This document shows, one piece after another, positions 43,603 to 56,350 of a DNA stretch of 64,000 nt. Position 1 is the stretch's first letter. Every line of letters begins with the position of its first letter. The notes beneath the pieces were generated by a model. It made no database searches, was not told the DNA's origin, and saw nothing but the letters and a program-made list of their open reading frames with translations. Source of the stretch: Acinetobacter tjernbergiae DSM 14971 = CIP 107465. Lineage in GTDB: Bacteria; Pseudomonadota; Gammaproteobacteria; Pseudomonadales; Moraxellaceae. The position numbers and the translations under genes are program-made. The stretch is from contig NZ_KB894361.1 in the NCBI RefSeq assembly GCF_000374425.1, positions 62,001-126,000 of the forward strand. Direction: 5' to 3'.

Positions 43603-44391
43603 TTAGACCTTTGGTTCGGGGTGAATATGTGGGCGCGGATCATGTGAACATGGTTCGGCATGGTCACTATGCCCACAATGATTGTGATGATGCTGGTAGA
43701 ACATGCGCTGAGTGCCAAAAATCGCTTGGTATTCAGGATGCTGTTGAATGCTTTCAGGTAAACCACTACAGCAAATGTGCTTATTGAGACAGACCACGCG
43801 ATGCGTACCTTGCATCACCCATTGCAAATCATGGGAGACCATTAACACTGCGCAACCATAACGTTCAGGTAAGCTGCGGACATAGTCGTAGAGTTCAGCT
43901 TCGGATTGAATATCCAAACCTTGCATTGGCTCATCAAGCACTAAAATATCAGGTTGACGTAGTAAAGCGCGTGCGAGTAAAACCCGTTGTCGTTCACCGC
44001 CTGACAGTTGTTGTACTTTTGAGGACAGCAGTTTTTGAATCCCTGTATCACGACTGATTTCTTCACGTAAATCAGCGGCACAAATTTCTAAATCAAGTAA
44101 GTCCTGAACACGTAAGGGGAGACTAGCCGAAGGGTTGAATTTTTGTGGGACGTAAGCCAGTTTTAATTTCTTAGAAAAGTGAACTTTTCCTTTATTGGGT
44201 GACATGATGCCAAGTAAGACTTTAATTAACGTCGACTTACCTGCACCATTTGGTCCTATGAGCGTTACAATTTCTTTTGCTTGTAATGCAAAATCAATAT
44301 TTCTCAAAATATCTCGCTCATCCCGTCGAACCGAAATATTCTCCAATTGAATAAGTGGAGTACTTACTGAGGTGTGTTGCACTGATGACAT
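43603..44391 (-). CDS. znuC: Zinc ABC transporter ATP-binding protein
   Basis: The ATPase of ZnuABC, 262 residues: Walker A LIGPNGAGKSTLIK, signature LSGGERQRVLLARALL, Walker B ILVLDEPMQGLD and the H-loop MVSHDLQWV. The C-terminal 30 residues are rich in histidine (YQHHHNHCGHSDHAEPCSHD), as in other ZnuC proteins, and may bind zinc. The start overlaps zur by 28 bases, so the two are translationally linked. Confidence 0.95.
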   Translation of the reverse strand: MSSVQHTSVSTPLIQLENISVRRDERDILRNIDFALQAKEIVTLIGPNGAGKSTLIKVLLGIMSPNKGKVHFSKKLKLAYVPQKFNPSASLPLRVQDLLDLEICAADLREEISRDTGIQKLLSSKVQQLSGGERQRVLLARALLRQPDILVLDEPMQGLDIQSEAELYDYVRSLPERYGCAVLMVSHDLQWVMQGTHRVVCLNKHICCSGLPESIQQHPEYQAIFGTQRMFYQHHHNHCGHSDHAEPCSHDPRPHIHPEPKV

Positions 44392-44861
44392 TTTCCAGAA
44401 ATCTCAATAATGCTGTGTTGAGCAGAAAATTGGTCAGAAGCAGCAAGTTGATCAAGCTGTTGAATCAAGCCTTGTGCTGAAGCTTCTTTGACCGAATGAC
44501 ATTCAGTGCAAATCAGAAATGCAGCTTGGTGTCCTTCACGTGGATGGCAACATGGAATATAAGCATTAATAGAGGTTAATCTATGAATTAAGCCTTTCTC
44601 TAATAAAAAGTCTAAAGTGCGATAAACTGTTGGTGGGGCAGCAGGGCGGTCTGCTTGTCCTTTAATTTTAGCCAATAAATCATAAGCTCCCATGGGTGCC
44701 GATGCATTTAAAATGAGTTCAAGTACTTCTTTACGCAAAGGGGTTAGGCGAGCGCCAACCGCAGTACATAAACTTTCTGCTTCAGCAAGTCGAGCTTTAA
44801 TATCATGATGACCGTGGACACCATGTAAAGCATTGTCATGTTCATGAGAACAAGAACCCAT
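44364..44861 (-). CDS. zur: Zinc uptake regulator
   Basis: A 165-residue Fur-superfamily repressor that uses zinc as corepressor. The N-terminus is His-rich (HEHDNALHGVHGHHD), the winged helix includes LTPLRKEVLELILNASAPMG and PPTVYRTLDFLLEKGLIHRL, and the C-terminal domain has structural-zinc cysteines CTEC and CHQC with the ligand-rich HPREGHQAAF. Its place next to znuCB and the Zur box before znuA identify it as Zur rather than Fur. Confidence 0.94.
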   Translation of the reverse strand: MGSCSHEHDNALHGVHGHHDIKARLAEAESLCTAVGARLTPLRKEVLELILNASAPMGAYDLLAKIKGQADRPAAPPTVYRTLDFLLEKGLIHRLTSINAYIPCCHPREGHQAAFLICTECHSVKEASAQGLIQQLDQLAASDQFSAQHSIIEISGKCHQCNTPQ

Positions 44862-45037
44862 AATTTGACCCCATTATTTTTGTAGAATCTATTGATTGTT
44901 CATGAGCCGTAGCTTTTATTGGCATTTCAATAGACTCGCTATCATAACATGCAATTCAGAATAACGATCTATATAAGTTAAGCGTGTGGAAGATAGCGTA
45001 ATCAATCTAAAATAGGCATAGGCATTTTTTAACTTTT

Positions 45038-45050
45038 GTTATATTATAAC
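45038..45050. promoter_or_regulatory. Zur box upstream of znuA
   Basis: GTTATATTATAAC matches the gammaproteobacterial Zur core GTTATANTATAAC exactly. It is centred 34 bases before the znuA start and about 180 bases upstream of zur. A second, much weaker partial match (TGTTATGATAGC, minus strand, 44939-44950) lies closer to zur. Confidence 0.8.
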
Positions 45051-45077
45051 GTGTTTGCTAAATTGAGTACTATTGCG

Positions 45078-45917
45078 ATGTTGCGCCTTTTTGTTTTTGT
45101 TTTCTTTTCGATGTTAAGTACATGGGGATGGACTCAAAGTTTGGTGGTTTCAACACATCCGATTTACTTGATTGCAAAAGCAGTGACTCAGGGTATAGAA
45201 GAACCTGTACTACTGCTTCGAGATCAAACGGGTCATGATGTTCAACTTACACCAGCGCACCGTAAAGCCATTCAAGATGCTTCATTGGTGTTATGGTTAG
45301 GTAAAGCGCATGAAGCACCTTTGGAAAAATTGTTAAGTCAGAATCGTAAAGCAATCGCACTCTTAAATTCAGGTATCTTAACAACGCTTCCACAACGTAA
45401 TTTACGTGGTGGCGCTTTAGCAAATACGGTAGATAGTCATGTATGGTTAGACCCGAATAATGCAGTGCGGATTGCATTTTTTATCGCAACATTACGTTCG
45501 CAACAATATCCAGATAATAAAATAAAGTACTTAAATAACGCGAAAAGCTTTGCACAACAAATGCTACAGGCTTCACAGCAATATGAAAGCTCGAATAAAG
45601 CGAAACCTTATTGGTCGTATCATGATGCATATCAATATTTAGAACGAGCACTGAATTTAAAATTTGCAGGTGCATTAACTGATGATCCGCATATTGCACC
45701 CACAATTGCGCAAATTAAATACTTAAAAGACAGCCGCCCTAAAGTTGAAATGTGTTTGTTGGCGGAAACTTCAGCAAGCAGCAGTCAATATCAAAAATTA
45801 AATCCAGTCATCTTTCAATCTGTTGATGAGAGTATGCGTGGTGAGGATAATTTTGTAACAGCGTGGAAGAAATTGGCTGCAAAAACTGACAAGTGCGTAC
45901 TAAGTGCTCAAAATTGA
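45078..45917 (+). CDS. znuA: Periplasmic zinc-binding protein of ZnuABC
   Basis: The solute-binding protein that delivers zinc to ZnuB. The 279-residue product has a signal peptide (MLRLFVFVFFSMLSTWGWTQ), and the zinc ligands expected of cluster A-I proteins: histidine in VVSTHPIYLIAKAV, TGHDVQLTPAH, SHVWLDPNNAVR and SYHDAYQYLERA. The long His-rich loop of E. coli ZnuA is reduced to a few residues. The ATG at 45078 gives a proper signal peptide; an earlier in-frame start would overlap the Zur box. It is divergent from zur-znuCB. Confidence 0.93.
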   Translation: MLRLFVFVFFSMLSTWGWTQSLVVSTHPIYLIAKAVTQGIEEPVLLLRDQTGHDVQLTPAHRKAIQDASLVLWLGKAHEAPLEKLLSQNRKAIALLNSGILTTLPQRNLRGGALANTVDSHVWLDPNNAVRIAFFIATLRSQQYPDNKIKYLNNAKSFAQQMLQASQQYESSNKAKPYWSYHDAYQYLERALNLKFAGALTDDPHIAPTIAQIKYLKDSRPKVEMCLLAETSASSSQYQKLNPVIFQSVDESMRGEDNFVTAWKKLAAKTDKCVLSAQN

Positions 45918-46087
45918 TAAAAAAAATAAAAATGAGTTGACTCTAGCGTCGAAAAATATGCTAACGAAAAAAACCGACTTAAGTCGAGAAAAGATTGCAT
46001 GTTCAAGGGTGTAACTCTATAATGCCTGCGATTCGAAACGATCATCAATAAAACTTGTCAAGCAGTTGTACTGTAAGTGGGTAAAAA

Positions 46088-46486
46088 ATGAGCCAAACTA
46101 GTCGTATGATTGACCGACGATTAGCAAAAGCTTTGGTCTTCTTACAGGCGTGTATGATTCCTGTTGCGGCTTTGCTTGCATGGGGTGTTCAGGACACTAT
46201 TGCTGCCTTGAGTGCTGCGCTTGGGGCTTTGGTCTGTTGGTTGGCGCATTGTTATTTTGCTTGGCAGTCGTTTAGAACGGCAGGCGCAAGAGCATCAAAA
46301 CAAGTCATGCTCAATATGTATCGAGGGATGCTCGGCAAGTTTGCAATTGTGATTGTGGGTTTTATTTTAATTTTAAGCAATGTAAAACCGTTGTCACCGG
46401 TTGCGTTGTTTGGTGGATTTATACTTGTTCAAGCAATGACGTGGGTTGCACCTTTTTGGGCATCACGTTTAAAAAAACGAGTGTAA
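46088..46486 (+). CDS. atpI: ATP synthase accessory protein I
   Basis: A 132-residue protein with four hydrophobic helices (ALVFLQACMIPVAALLAWGV, FAIVIVGFILILSNVKPLSP). Position directly before atpB and the four-helix pattern identify AtpI, which assists c-ring assembly. The first gene of atpIBEFHAGDC. GTGGGTAAAAA precedes the start. Confidence 0.9.
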   Translation: MSQTSRMIDRRLAKALVFLQACMIPVAALLAWGVQDTIAALSAALGALVCWLAHCYFAWQSFRTAGARASKQVMLNMYRGMLGKFAIVIVGFILILSNVKPLSPVALFGGFILVQAMTWVAPFWASRLKKRV

Positions 46487-46582
46487 GGCACATTTTGAGA
46501 TTTTTGGAAGTAGGAACGAGATTATTGCAGTTCGCATGATTTGTTTCGCTTCTTTTTAATGATTGACATTGACCAGGTGTGA

Positions 46583-47461
<879 letters not shown>

Positions 47462-47510
47462 TGGTATTGCCTAATTATCAACCGATAGTTAGGCTTAAAT
47501 TTTAGTTTAA

Positions 47511-47789
<279 letters not shown>

Positions 47790-47829
47790 TTGGCTTCATT
47801 TCTAAATCCACCATTTGAGGAATAGCGAA

Positions 47830-48300
47830 ATGAATATCAACCTCACATTGATTGGTCAGGCGATATCATTTGCGATCTTTGTCGCATTTTGTATGAAATT
47901 CGTTTGGCCACCACTAATCAATGCGATTAGTGAGCGTCAGCGTAAAATTGCTGATGGCTTAAATGCTGCTGAAAAAGCGAAAGCTGACCTTGCTGATGCG
48001 CAAGCACAAGTTAAGGCAGAATTAGACGCAGCAAAAGCACAAGCGGCTCAATTGATCGAACAAGCGAACCGTCGTGCAGCACAATTGGTCGAAGAAGCGC
48101 GTACCCAAGCATCTGCTGAAGGTGAACGTATTCGTCAACAGGCGAAAGAAACTGTTGATCAAGACATCAATGCTGCTCGCGAAGAATTACGTCAACAAGT
48201 TGCTGCTTTGGCAGTTGCTGGCGCAGAAAAAATTCTGAACCAACAAGTTGACGCAGAAGCTCATAATGCCATGCTGACTCAGCTGGCTGCTAAACTATAA
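47830..48300 (+). CDS. atpF: ATP synthase F0 subunit b
   Basis: A 156-residue peripheral-stalk subunit: one N-terminal membrane helix ([20 protein letters not shown]) and a long charged coiled coil rich in Ala/Gln/Glu ([20 protein letters not shown]). The ATG at 47830 was chosen over an upstream in-frame TTG; TTGAGGAATAGCGAA supplies the ribosome-binding site. Confidence 0.96.
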   Translation: MNINLTLIGQAISFAIFVAFCMKFVWPPLINAISERQRKIADGLNAAEKAKADLADAQAQVKAELDAAKAQAAQLIEQANRRAAQLVEEARTQASAEGERIRQQAKETVDQDINAAREELRQQVAALAVAGAEKILNQQVDAEAHNAMLTQLAAKL

Positions 48301-48312
48301 GCGAGGCGAAAT

Positions 48313-48849
48313 ATGGCTGAACTCTTGACGTTAGCACGCCCGTATGCAAAAGCAGCATTTGCTTTCGCTTCTGAGCAAGGTGCAACTGACAATTGGTCGA
48401 ATGCGTTACAAGTGCTCAGTGCTGCGGTGCAAGATGAAGCATTTTCCGCTTATTTAAATCGCCCTGAGCTGACTCCTGCGGAGCAGGTAAGTCTTTTTGC
48501 GAAAGTTTTAGGTGAAGATCAAACTCAAGCTGTGTCTAATTTCTTGACATTGCTTGCAGACAACGATCGTTTAGTTTTATTGCCTGAAATTGCAGCAGAA
48601 TATGAGTTACTTAAATCGCAGAACAACAACACATTGGAAGTAGAAATTGAATCTGCTTTTCCAATTGATGCGACACAAGAGCATATTTTAGCTCATGCGC
48701 TTGAGAAACGTTTTAACAGAACTGTTCATGTGACTGTTAGCGTTAATCCAGCGTTAATCGCAGGTGTTGTGATTCATGCAGGCGACCAAGTGATAGATGA
48801 CTCTGCGCTTAACAAGCTTGAAAAAATGCGGACTCGTCTTCTTGCGTAA
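48313..48849 (+). CDS. atpH: ATP synthase F1 subunit delta
   Basis: A 178-residue subunit linking F1 to the b-subunit stalk. The N-terminal helical domain begins [20 protein letters not shown]; the C-terminal segment has [20 protein letters not shown], the conserved OSCP/delta signature. It starts 12 bases after atpF. Confidence 0.96.
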   Translation: MAELLTLARPYAKAAFAFASEQGATDNWSNALQVLSAAVQDEAFSAYLNRPELTPAEQVSLFAKVLGEDQTQAVSNFLTLLADNDRLVLLPEIAAEYELLKSQNNNTLEVEIESAFPIDATQEHILAHALEKRFNRTVHVTVSVNPALIAGVVIHAGDQVIDDSALNKLEKMRTRLLA

Positions 48850-48891
48850 TAGCAATAAGACTGAACTTAAAAAAGATTGAGGAATAGCGCA

Positions 48892-50436
48892 ATGCAACAA
48901 CTGAATCCATCCGAGATCAGTGCGCTCATTAAACAGCGTATCGGCGATCTGGACACCAGCGCGACCGCGAAGAATGAAGGTACTATCGTCATGGTATCTG
49001 ACGGTATCGTGCGTATTCACGGTCTTGCGGATGCAATGTACGGTGAAATGATCGAATTCGACGGCGGCTTATTTGGTATGGCACTGAACCTAGAACAGGA
49101 TTCAGTGGGTGCCGTTGTTTTAGGTAACTACCTAAGCCTGCAAGAAGGTCAAAAAGCTCGTTGTACAGGTCGTGTATTAGAAGTTCCGGTTGGTCCTGAA
49201 CTTCTTGGCCGTGTCGTAGACGCTTTGGGTAATCCTATTGATGGTAAAGGCCCAATTGATGCGAAATTAACTGATGCTGTTGAAAAAGTAGCACCAGGCG
49301 TAATTTGGCGTCAGTCTGTCGACGAACCTGTTCAAACGGGTTATAAATCAGTTGATACCATGATCCCTGTAGGTCGTGGTCAGCGTGAGTTGATTATTGG
49401 TGACCGTCAAACTGGTAAAACAGCAATGGCGATCGATGCGATCATCGCTCAGAAAAACTCTGGCATTAAATGTGTATACGTTGCGATTGGTCAAAAACAA
49501 TCAACAATTGCAAACGTTGTACGTAAGCTAGAAGAAACTGGCGCTATGGCGTATACAACTGTTGTCGCAGCTGCGGCCGCTGATCCTGCAGCAATGCAGT
49601 ATTTAGCTCCGTACTCTGGTTGTACAATGGGTGAATACTTCCGTGACCGCGGTGAAGATGCGTTAATTATTTATGATGATTTGTCTAAGCAAGCTGTTGC
49701 TTACCGTCAAATTTCATTGTTATTACGTCGTCCACCAGGTCGTGAAGCGTATCCAGGTGACGTATTCTATCTTCACTCGCGTCTTCTTGAACGTGCTTCG
49801 CGCGTTTCAGCTGATTACGTTGAGAAATTCACTAACGGTGCAGTAACTGGTCAAACAGGTTCTTTAACTGCATTACCGATTATTGAAACTCAAGCGGGTG
49901 ACGTATCTGCATTCGTACCAACCAACGTAATTTCGATTACTGACGGTCAGATCTTCTTAGAAACATCATTATTCAACGCAGGTATTCGTCCTGCTGTGAA
50001 CGCGGGTATCTCTGTATCTCGTGTTGGTGGTTCTGCTCAAACTAAGATCATCAAAAAATTGTCTGGTGGTATCCGTACTGCTTTAGCACAATACCGTGAG
50101 TTGGCTGCGTTTGCTCAGTTCGCTTCTGATCTTGATGAAGCAACTCGTAAGCAACTTGAGCATGGTCAACGTGTAACTGAGTTAATGAAGCAAAAACAAT
50201 ATGCTCCTTACTCAATTGCTGACCAAGCTGTTTCTGTTTATGCATCTAACGAAGGTTATATGACTGACGTAGAAGTGAAGAAAATCGTAGACTTTGATAC
50301 TGCGTTAATTTCTTACTTCCGTTCTGAATATGCTGCGTTAATGCAACAGATCGATGAAACTGGTGATTACAACAAAGACATCGAAGCAGCATTCAAAGCA
50401 GGTATTGAGAGCTTCAAAGCGACTCAAACTTACTAA
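48892..50436 (+). CDS. atpA: ATP synthase F1 subunit alpha
   Basis: A 514-residue regulatory nucleotide-binding subunit with Walker [16 protein letters not shown], Walker [18 protein letters not shown] and the ATPase alpha/beta signature [17 protein letters not shown]. The start at 48892 ([18 protein letters not shown]) matches the family; an in-frame TTG at 48877 covers the GAGGAATAG ribosome-binding site and is rejected. Confidence 0.97.
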   Translation: MQQLNPSEISALIKQRIGDLDTSATAKNEGTIVMVSDGIVRIHGLADAMYGEMIEFDGGLFGMALNLEQDSVGAVVLGNYLSLQEGQKARCTGRVLEVPVGPELLGRVVDALGNPIDGKGPIDAKLTDAVEKVAPGVIWRQSVDEPVQTGYKSVDTMIPVGRGQRELIIGDRQTGKTAMAIDAIIAQKNSGIKCVYVAIGQKQSTIANVVRKLEETGAMAYTTVVAAAAADPAAMQYLAPYSGCTMGEYFRDRGEDALIIYDDLSKQAVAYRQISLLLRRPPGREAYPGDVFYLHSRLLERASRVSADYVEKFTNGAVTGQTGSLTALPIIETQAGDVSAFVPTNVISITDGQIFLETSLFNAGIRPAVNAGISVSRVGGSAQTKIIKKLSGGIRTALAQYRELAAFAQFASDLDEATRKQLEHGQRVTELMKQKQYAPYSIADQAVSVYASNEGYMTDVEVKKIVDFDTALISYFRSEYAALMQQIDETGDYNKDIEAAFKAGIESFKATQTY

Positions 50437-50513
50437 GTTAAGCTTTAGTTAAGTTTGGTTCACGGATCAACCTTCGGAAGCTCGAAAGGGCTTTCGAATA
50501 CTAGGTTAAGCGT

Positions 50514-51383
50514 ATGGCAAATTTAAAAGAAATTCGCGCCAAAGTAGCTAGTATCAAGAGCACGCAAAAGATTACTCGCGCGATGCAAATGGTAGCTGCT
50601 TCTAAAATGCGTCGTGCGCAAGAGCGCATGGCTCAGGGCCGTCCGTATGCCGATAATATGCGCCGTGTAATTGCTCATTTGGTCCAAGCAAACCCTGAAT
50701 ATAAACATCGTTATATGGTTGATCGCCCTGTTAAGCGCGTTGGCTATATCGTAGTGTCTTCAGATCGTGGTTTGGCAGGTGGCTTGAACATTAACTTGTT
50801 CAAGAAAGTTGTGCAGCATGTCAAAGCACAACAAGAGCAGTCAATTGAAGTTGAATTTGCTTTGATTGGTCAAAAAGCGGTTTCGTTTTTTAAGAGTTAC
50901 GGCGGTAAAGTACTAGGTGCAACCACTCAATTAGGTGATGCGCCAAGTTTGGAACAGTTAACTGGCTCAGTGCAAATTATGCTTGATGCATTTGATAAGG
51001 GCGAATTAGATCGTATCTATCTCGTATCAAATGGCTTCATCAATGCAATGACACAACAGCCTAAAGTAGAACAACTTGTTCCTTTGGCACCAGCAGCCGC
51101 AGGTGATGATCTTAACCGTACTTATGGTTGGGATTACCTCTATGAACCAGAAGCAGAAGATTTGTTAAATGGTTTGTTGGTTCGCTATATCGAGTCTATG
51201 GTTTATCAAGGTGTGATTGAAAACATCGCCTGTGAGCAATCTGCACGTATGGTCGCTATGAAAGCAGCGACAGATAACGCAGGTGATCTCATCAAGAGCC
51301 TACAACTCATTTATAACAAGCTGCGTCAAGCCGCGATTACTCAGGAAATTTCCGAGATCGTTGGCGGTGCCGCTGCCGTTTAA
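50514..51383 (+). CDS. atpG: ATP synthase F1 subunit gamma
   Basis: The central rotor shaft, 289 residues. The N-terminal coiled-coil helix is [20 protein letters not shown]; the C-terminal helix contains the conserved [20 protein letters not shown] and [20 protein letters not shown]. Complete and normal in length. Confidence 0.97.
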   Translation: MANLKEIRAKVASIKSTQKITRAMQMVAASKMRRAQERMAQGRPYADNMRRVIAHLVQANPEYKHRYMVDRPVKRVGYIVVSSDRGLAGGLNINLFKKVVQHVKAQQEQSIEVEFALIGQKAVSFFKSYGGKVLGATTQLGDAPSLEQLTGSVQIMLDAFDKGELDRIYLVSNGFINAMTQQPKVEQLVPLAPAAAGDDLNRTYGWDYLYEPEAEDLLNGLLVRYIESMVYQGVIENIACEQSARMVAMKAATDNAGDLIKSLQLIYNKLRQAAITQEISEIVGGAAAV

Positions 51384-51395
51384 CATTATTTTTGA

Positions 51396-52805
<1,410 letters not shown>

Positions 52806-52833
52806 TTAGCAACTCTAATTTAAGGAGATTCTC

Positions 52834-53253
52834 ATGGCGACAATGCAATGTGATGTGGTAAGTGTCAAAGAGTCAATTTACTCTGGGCAAGTAACCATGT
52901 TAATCGCAAAAGGTGCGGGTGGTGAGCTAGGTATTTTACCAGGGCATGCGCCACTTGTAACTTTACTCCAACCGGGGCCGATCCGTGTTCAGTTGGAAAA
53001 TGGTACAGAAGAAATCGTGTATGTATCAGGCGGTGTGTTAGAAGTTCAACCTCATGTTGTGACTGTGCTTGCAGATACTGCAATCCGTGCTGACAACTTG
53101 GATGAAGCTGCAATTATGGAAGCTCGTAAACAAGCTGAACAATTGTTAGCAAATCAAAAGAGTGATTTGGACTCGGCTGCTGCCCTTGCTGCGCTTGCAG
53201 AAACAGCGGCTCAGCTTGAAACCATTCGTAAAATCAAGAATCGTGCAATGTAA
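52834..53253 (+). CDS. atpC: ATP synthase F1 subunit epsilon
   Basis: A 139-residue subunit of the rotor that inhibits ATP hydrolysis. The N-terminal beta-sandwich includes VSVKESIYSGQVTMLIAKGA and ELGILPGHAPLVTLLQPGPI; the C-terminal helical hairpin begins at ADNLDEAAIMEARKQAEQLL. It is the last gene of the operon and is followed by a strong terminator. Confidence 0.97.
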   Translation: MATMQCDVVSVKESIYSGQVTMLIAKGAGGELGILPGHAPLVTLLQPGPIRVQLENGTEEIVYVSGGVLEVQPHVVTVLADTAIRADNLDEAAIMEARKQAEQLLANQKSDLDSAAALAALAETAAQLETIRKIKNRAM

Positions 53254-53273
53254 TTGCTGATTTAAGATTGAGA

Positions 53274-53297
53274 AAGCCACCGTAAGGTGGCTTTTTT
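53274..53297 (+). terminator. Terminator of the atp operon
   Basis: AAGCCACC and GGTGGCTT pair over a GTAA tetraloop and are followed by TTTT. Confidence 0.92.
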
Positions 53298-53402
53298 ATT
53301 CACTAAAAACATAATAAGATGATACTTTAGAGAGGTAGTTTTGTTGTTGATCTAAATTTCTATTCAATAAATAGCGCCTATAAAAATTCGATTAGGAAGC
53401 AT

Positions 53403-55553
53403 ATGTTAGCAAGCAATATTCTAAAGTTGCGTTTAGATCGCATTGAACAACAAGGGCATCATTTATCAGTTAAAGATCAACTGAAACTTGTGACATTAGC
53501 TCAACCAGAATTAACAGCAGGTTTGTATTCTCAGCTATTTCAGGTCACTTTACCTAAAATATGGCATTTTCAACATCATAATGCTGAAGAAATTGCATGT
53601 TCATTGCGTTTAATTGAACTGATTGATCGCGTTTTTATTCCTAAATATAAGCAACATGCCCATCGGTTTGCATGGTTTGAACAATGCTTGGTATTCCGTT
53701 TGCAATATGCTGACCAAGGCTTAAACCAACAAGATTTATATGACGTCACTTCACATTTAGAGAAATGTAAAGAAAGCCCGCAAAAACTCAGTATCTTGAA
53801 ACAACTCCATGAGCAATATGATGAAATTGCAATTCAGCTTGCGCTTGCCAAAGCTTATCAAGCATTACAAGATTGGTCGCCTGCCATTGAGATTTATCAG
53901 AGGGTAGTTAAACAGCAAGCAACGCAGTTAGAAAATATTGACTATGACTTCATTTATTGTTTATTAAATCGAAATTATTCTTCAAATCAACAAAAAAATA
54001 GTGATGTGATTGAAGCTTTGCAACGTTTAGCAGCGTTAGACCCGATTCAGCAACAAGCGAAACATACTCAATTTACACAGTGGGCTGTTTCATTGATGTT
54101 ACCTGAATCTATGCAATTGAACTCAATGGATACAACAACTCACTTTATTAGCTTACAACGTCGTTTAAAACAGGTCGGCTATTCTTTAAATGATTGGTTA
54201 ATCGCCAATGATTTTATTATTCCTTACTATAAAAATAGCATCGAAAAAGCACCTAAGCTTTTAAATAATCATGAAATTGTTGTGAATTTAGACCGCCATA
54301 AATTAGCCAATACCGCTTTAAAGGCTATTTTAACCAATCGGGATTTAAAATTGGTCAGTGGTGTGAATGCTGCGAATTATAGTCTTGGTTTTATTTGGAA
54401 TTATCTACAGATTAATCCTTTGGTTTTAGATGCTTTGGTGGCAGCGTCCCAAGCGAGTCCAGATGCATTTTATAATTTAAAACAAATCCCAGCACCAGAT
54501 TATGATCATGATGCGGCGTTACAACATTTGTCATCTTATTTAGCTAAACAACAAGTCGCTTATAACTTAAGTCAACAAGGTCATACGATTGAATTTGCTG
54601 AACATTCACACTTATCGGGCTTTGACCTGATTGTGGATGGAACGCCAATGCAGGTGAAGTGTTCGCTAGATGGTGAAGCAGTTGAGAAATTTGCACAGCA
54701 GCATCCACATATTGCCATCATTGTGAATATTGAATTAGCGCATTTACAAGAAAAGTATCCTTCAATTTTTGCAGATTTAGCACTCAGTCATGAGGCTGTA
54801 CAACGGACGGCACAATTGAGTTTGAAATATCCCGTTGGTGTAGATGGCTATCTGCCGATTCCTTTGATGAATACGGGTTTTGCAGTGTACCGTAACTTTA
54901 ATCAAGCACAGAGAAAACAAATTCGTCCTTATTCACAGCCTAGTTCAACCATGAAGAATGGTTTGGCGGTTGGTGCTGCAATTGGTGGTGTTGTAACTGG
55001 CTCAATTGGTGCGTTTGTGGTGGGGAGTCTTGCAGTTTATCGAACTTGGCGAATACAAAAGATAGAGCAACGTAAACCTTTGCAGCAAAAGCAACAGTTG
55101 TTGATGCAGCGTAATCAAATTATGGATCTACTGATTGATTTTGCGGAGTGGTTTAGTCAGAATTTATTACAATATCGTGTTGATATTTATGCGTACCAAT
55201 TGCGGCAAATTGAAATGAAGCTTATGGGGCGAATTTCTGAAGCGGTTATTTCCACCACTTTATTTGCTTATAAATTCGAAGCCCACCAACGTGCCTATCA
55301 GTTGCATATATGGATGCAGAAACAATTGGCGGATGACAATCCGAAGCAAAAAGTACAAGCGGGTTGGGTTGCACTCGCCCAGTCGAATCAATTTATGTCG
55401 GTTGAGCTAAAACAGCGAGTTCGTCATATTAATGCCGAACTCGAAAAATATAAACAGATGACTCGATACGGTGTGCAGCTAGAACATCTATCTCGACAAC
55501 CCCATGATCATATGATGCAGTCAAATCATATTATTCCAAGCATGATTATGTAG
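53403..55553 (+). CDS. Large unknown protein with a restriction-endonuclease-fold-like motif and a glycine-rich membrane segment
   Basis: A 716-residue protein not recognised as a named family. Residues about 125-235 are helical and repeat-like (QLALAKAYQALQDWSPAIEI), resembling TPRs. Residues about 385-445 read LSQQGHTIEFAEHSHLSGFD, then LIVDGTPMQVKCS and HIAIIVNIELAHL; the spacing D408...Q417-x-K419 resembles a PD-(D/E)xK nuclease core with Gln instead of Glu. Residues about 518-545 form a glycine-rich hydrophobic segment (GLAVGAAIGGVVTGSIGAFV). The C-terminal 160 residues are helical. Its own promoter follows the atp terminator. Nuclease activity is a hypothesis only. Confidence 0.75.
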   Translation: MLASNILKLRLDRIEQQGHHLSVKDQLKLVTLAQPELTAGLYSQLFQVTLPKIWHFQHHNAEEIACSLRLIELIDRVFIPKYKQHAHRFAWFEQCLVFRLQYADQGLNQQDLYDVTSHLEKCKESPQKLSILKQLHEQYDEIAIQLALAKAYQALQDWSPAIEIYQRVVKQQATQLENIDYDFIYCLLNRNYSSNQQKNSDVIEALQRLAALDPIQQQAKHTQFTQWAVSLMLPESMQLNSMDTTTHFISLQRRLKQVGYSLNDWLIANDFIIPYYKNSIEKAPKLLNNHEIVVNLDRHKLANTALKAILTNRDLKLVSGVNAANYSLGFIWNYLQINPLVLDALVAASQASPDAFYNLKQIPAPDYDHDAALQHLSSYLAKQQVAYNLSQQGHTIEFAEHSHLSGFDLIVDGTPMQVKCSLDGEAVEKFAQQHPHIAIIVNIELAHLQEKYPSIFADLALSHEAVQRTAQLSLKYPVGVDGYLPIPLMNTGFAVYRNFNQAQRKQIRPYSQPSSTMKNGLAVGAAIGGVVTGSIGAFVVGSLAVYRTWRIQKIEQRKPLQQKQQLLMQRNQIMDLLIDFAEWFSQNLLQYRVDIYAYQLRQIEMKLMGRISEAVISTTLFAYKFEAHQRAYQLHIWMQKQLADDNPKQKVQAGWVALAQSNQFMSVELKQRVRHINAELEKYKQMTRYGVQLEHLSRQPHDHMMQSNHIIPSMIM

Positions 55554-55586
55554 ATGTGTGATTTAAACGAAATACATTTTATTCAA

Positions 55587-56177
55587 TTAGGTTGTTGAGT
55601 TGTCGAGTACTAAACTGGCAATTTTTACCATATCCATTTGGATTGTATTAAATTGTTTTTCGATTTTGTTAAAGTCCAGTTTGCTGAGATCTGTTTGACC
55701 ATGTAAAAGAGGCATGGTTAATAACTGTTGATTTGCTGAGAGTAGGCTTTGACGGATTTGGTCAACTTCATGACTTTTTAAATTAAGTGAGAGCAAAGTG
55801 TCGTGCAGCCCATGTAATTCTTGCTTTAAATCACCCGCAACATTTTGTAATTGATGGGTATTTTTATTTTGAATTGCTTGCTCAAGGCTATTTTGTGATT
55901 GCTTTAATAGCACAGCATAATCATCTGTTTCTAGCTGTAACTTTGCGATATCACGAGCGATATTAAGCATATTGCCACTACTCAAATCTTGAGGGTCTTG
56001 AAGCGTCATGCTTTCAATATCTATATGGTTTTTAGCAGTAAGTGTGGATTGCTCAAATTCTCTAGTTTGTTCAGAGTATCCATTTTCTTGCAGGGGTTGA
56101 TTACAGCCAACAAGTGTTAATGCTGTGATCAGTGTCGTTACTGAGAGAATGGCTTTGATAGAAAAGTGTTCCATCAT
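55587..56177 (-). CDS. Hypothetical lipoprotein
   Basis: A 196-residue protein with a lipoprotein signal sequence (ILSVTTLITALTLVGC, lipobox LVGC). The mature part is helical with heptad-like leucines (NSLEQAIQNKNTHQLQNVAG), suggesting a coiled coil, and has no recognised domain. It may start at the second ATG (56174). It converges on the preceding 716-residue gene with 33 bases between stops. Confidence 0.75.
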   Translation of the reverse strand: MMEHFSIKAILSVTTLITALTLVGCNQPLQENGYSEQTREFEQSTLTAKNHIDIESMTLQDPQDLSSGNMLNIARDIAKLQLETDDYAVLLKQSQNSLEQAIQNKNTHQLQNVAGDLKQELHGLHDTLLSLNLKSHEVDQIRQSLLSANQQLLTMPLLHGQTDLSKLDFNKIEKQFNTIQMDMVKIASLVLDNSTT

Positions 56178-56350
56178 GGCTGAACGGTACCAGATTATGA
56201 GAGGAGCGCCACTATAATGAGAAAATGTGAAGAAAAAAGAGATTGTTGCAATTTACCAACATTTTTATGAAAGAAGGTCATGGAAAGTAGGTTTGATTTT
56301 TTTCATAGAAAAGAATAGATAAACTATTCTTTTCTATACACTTATAATAA

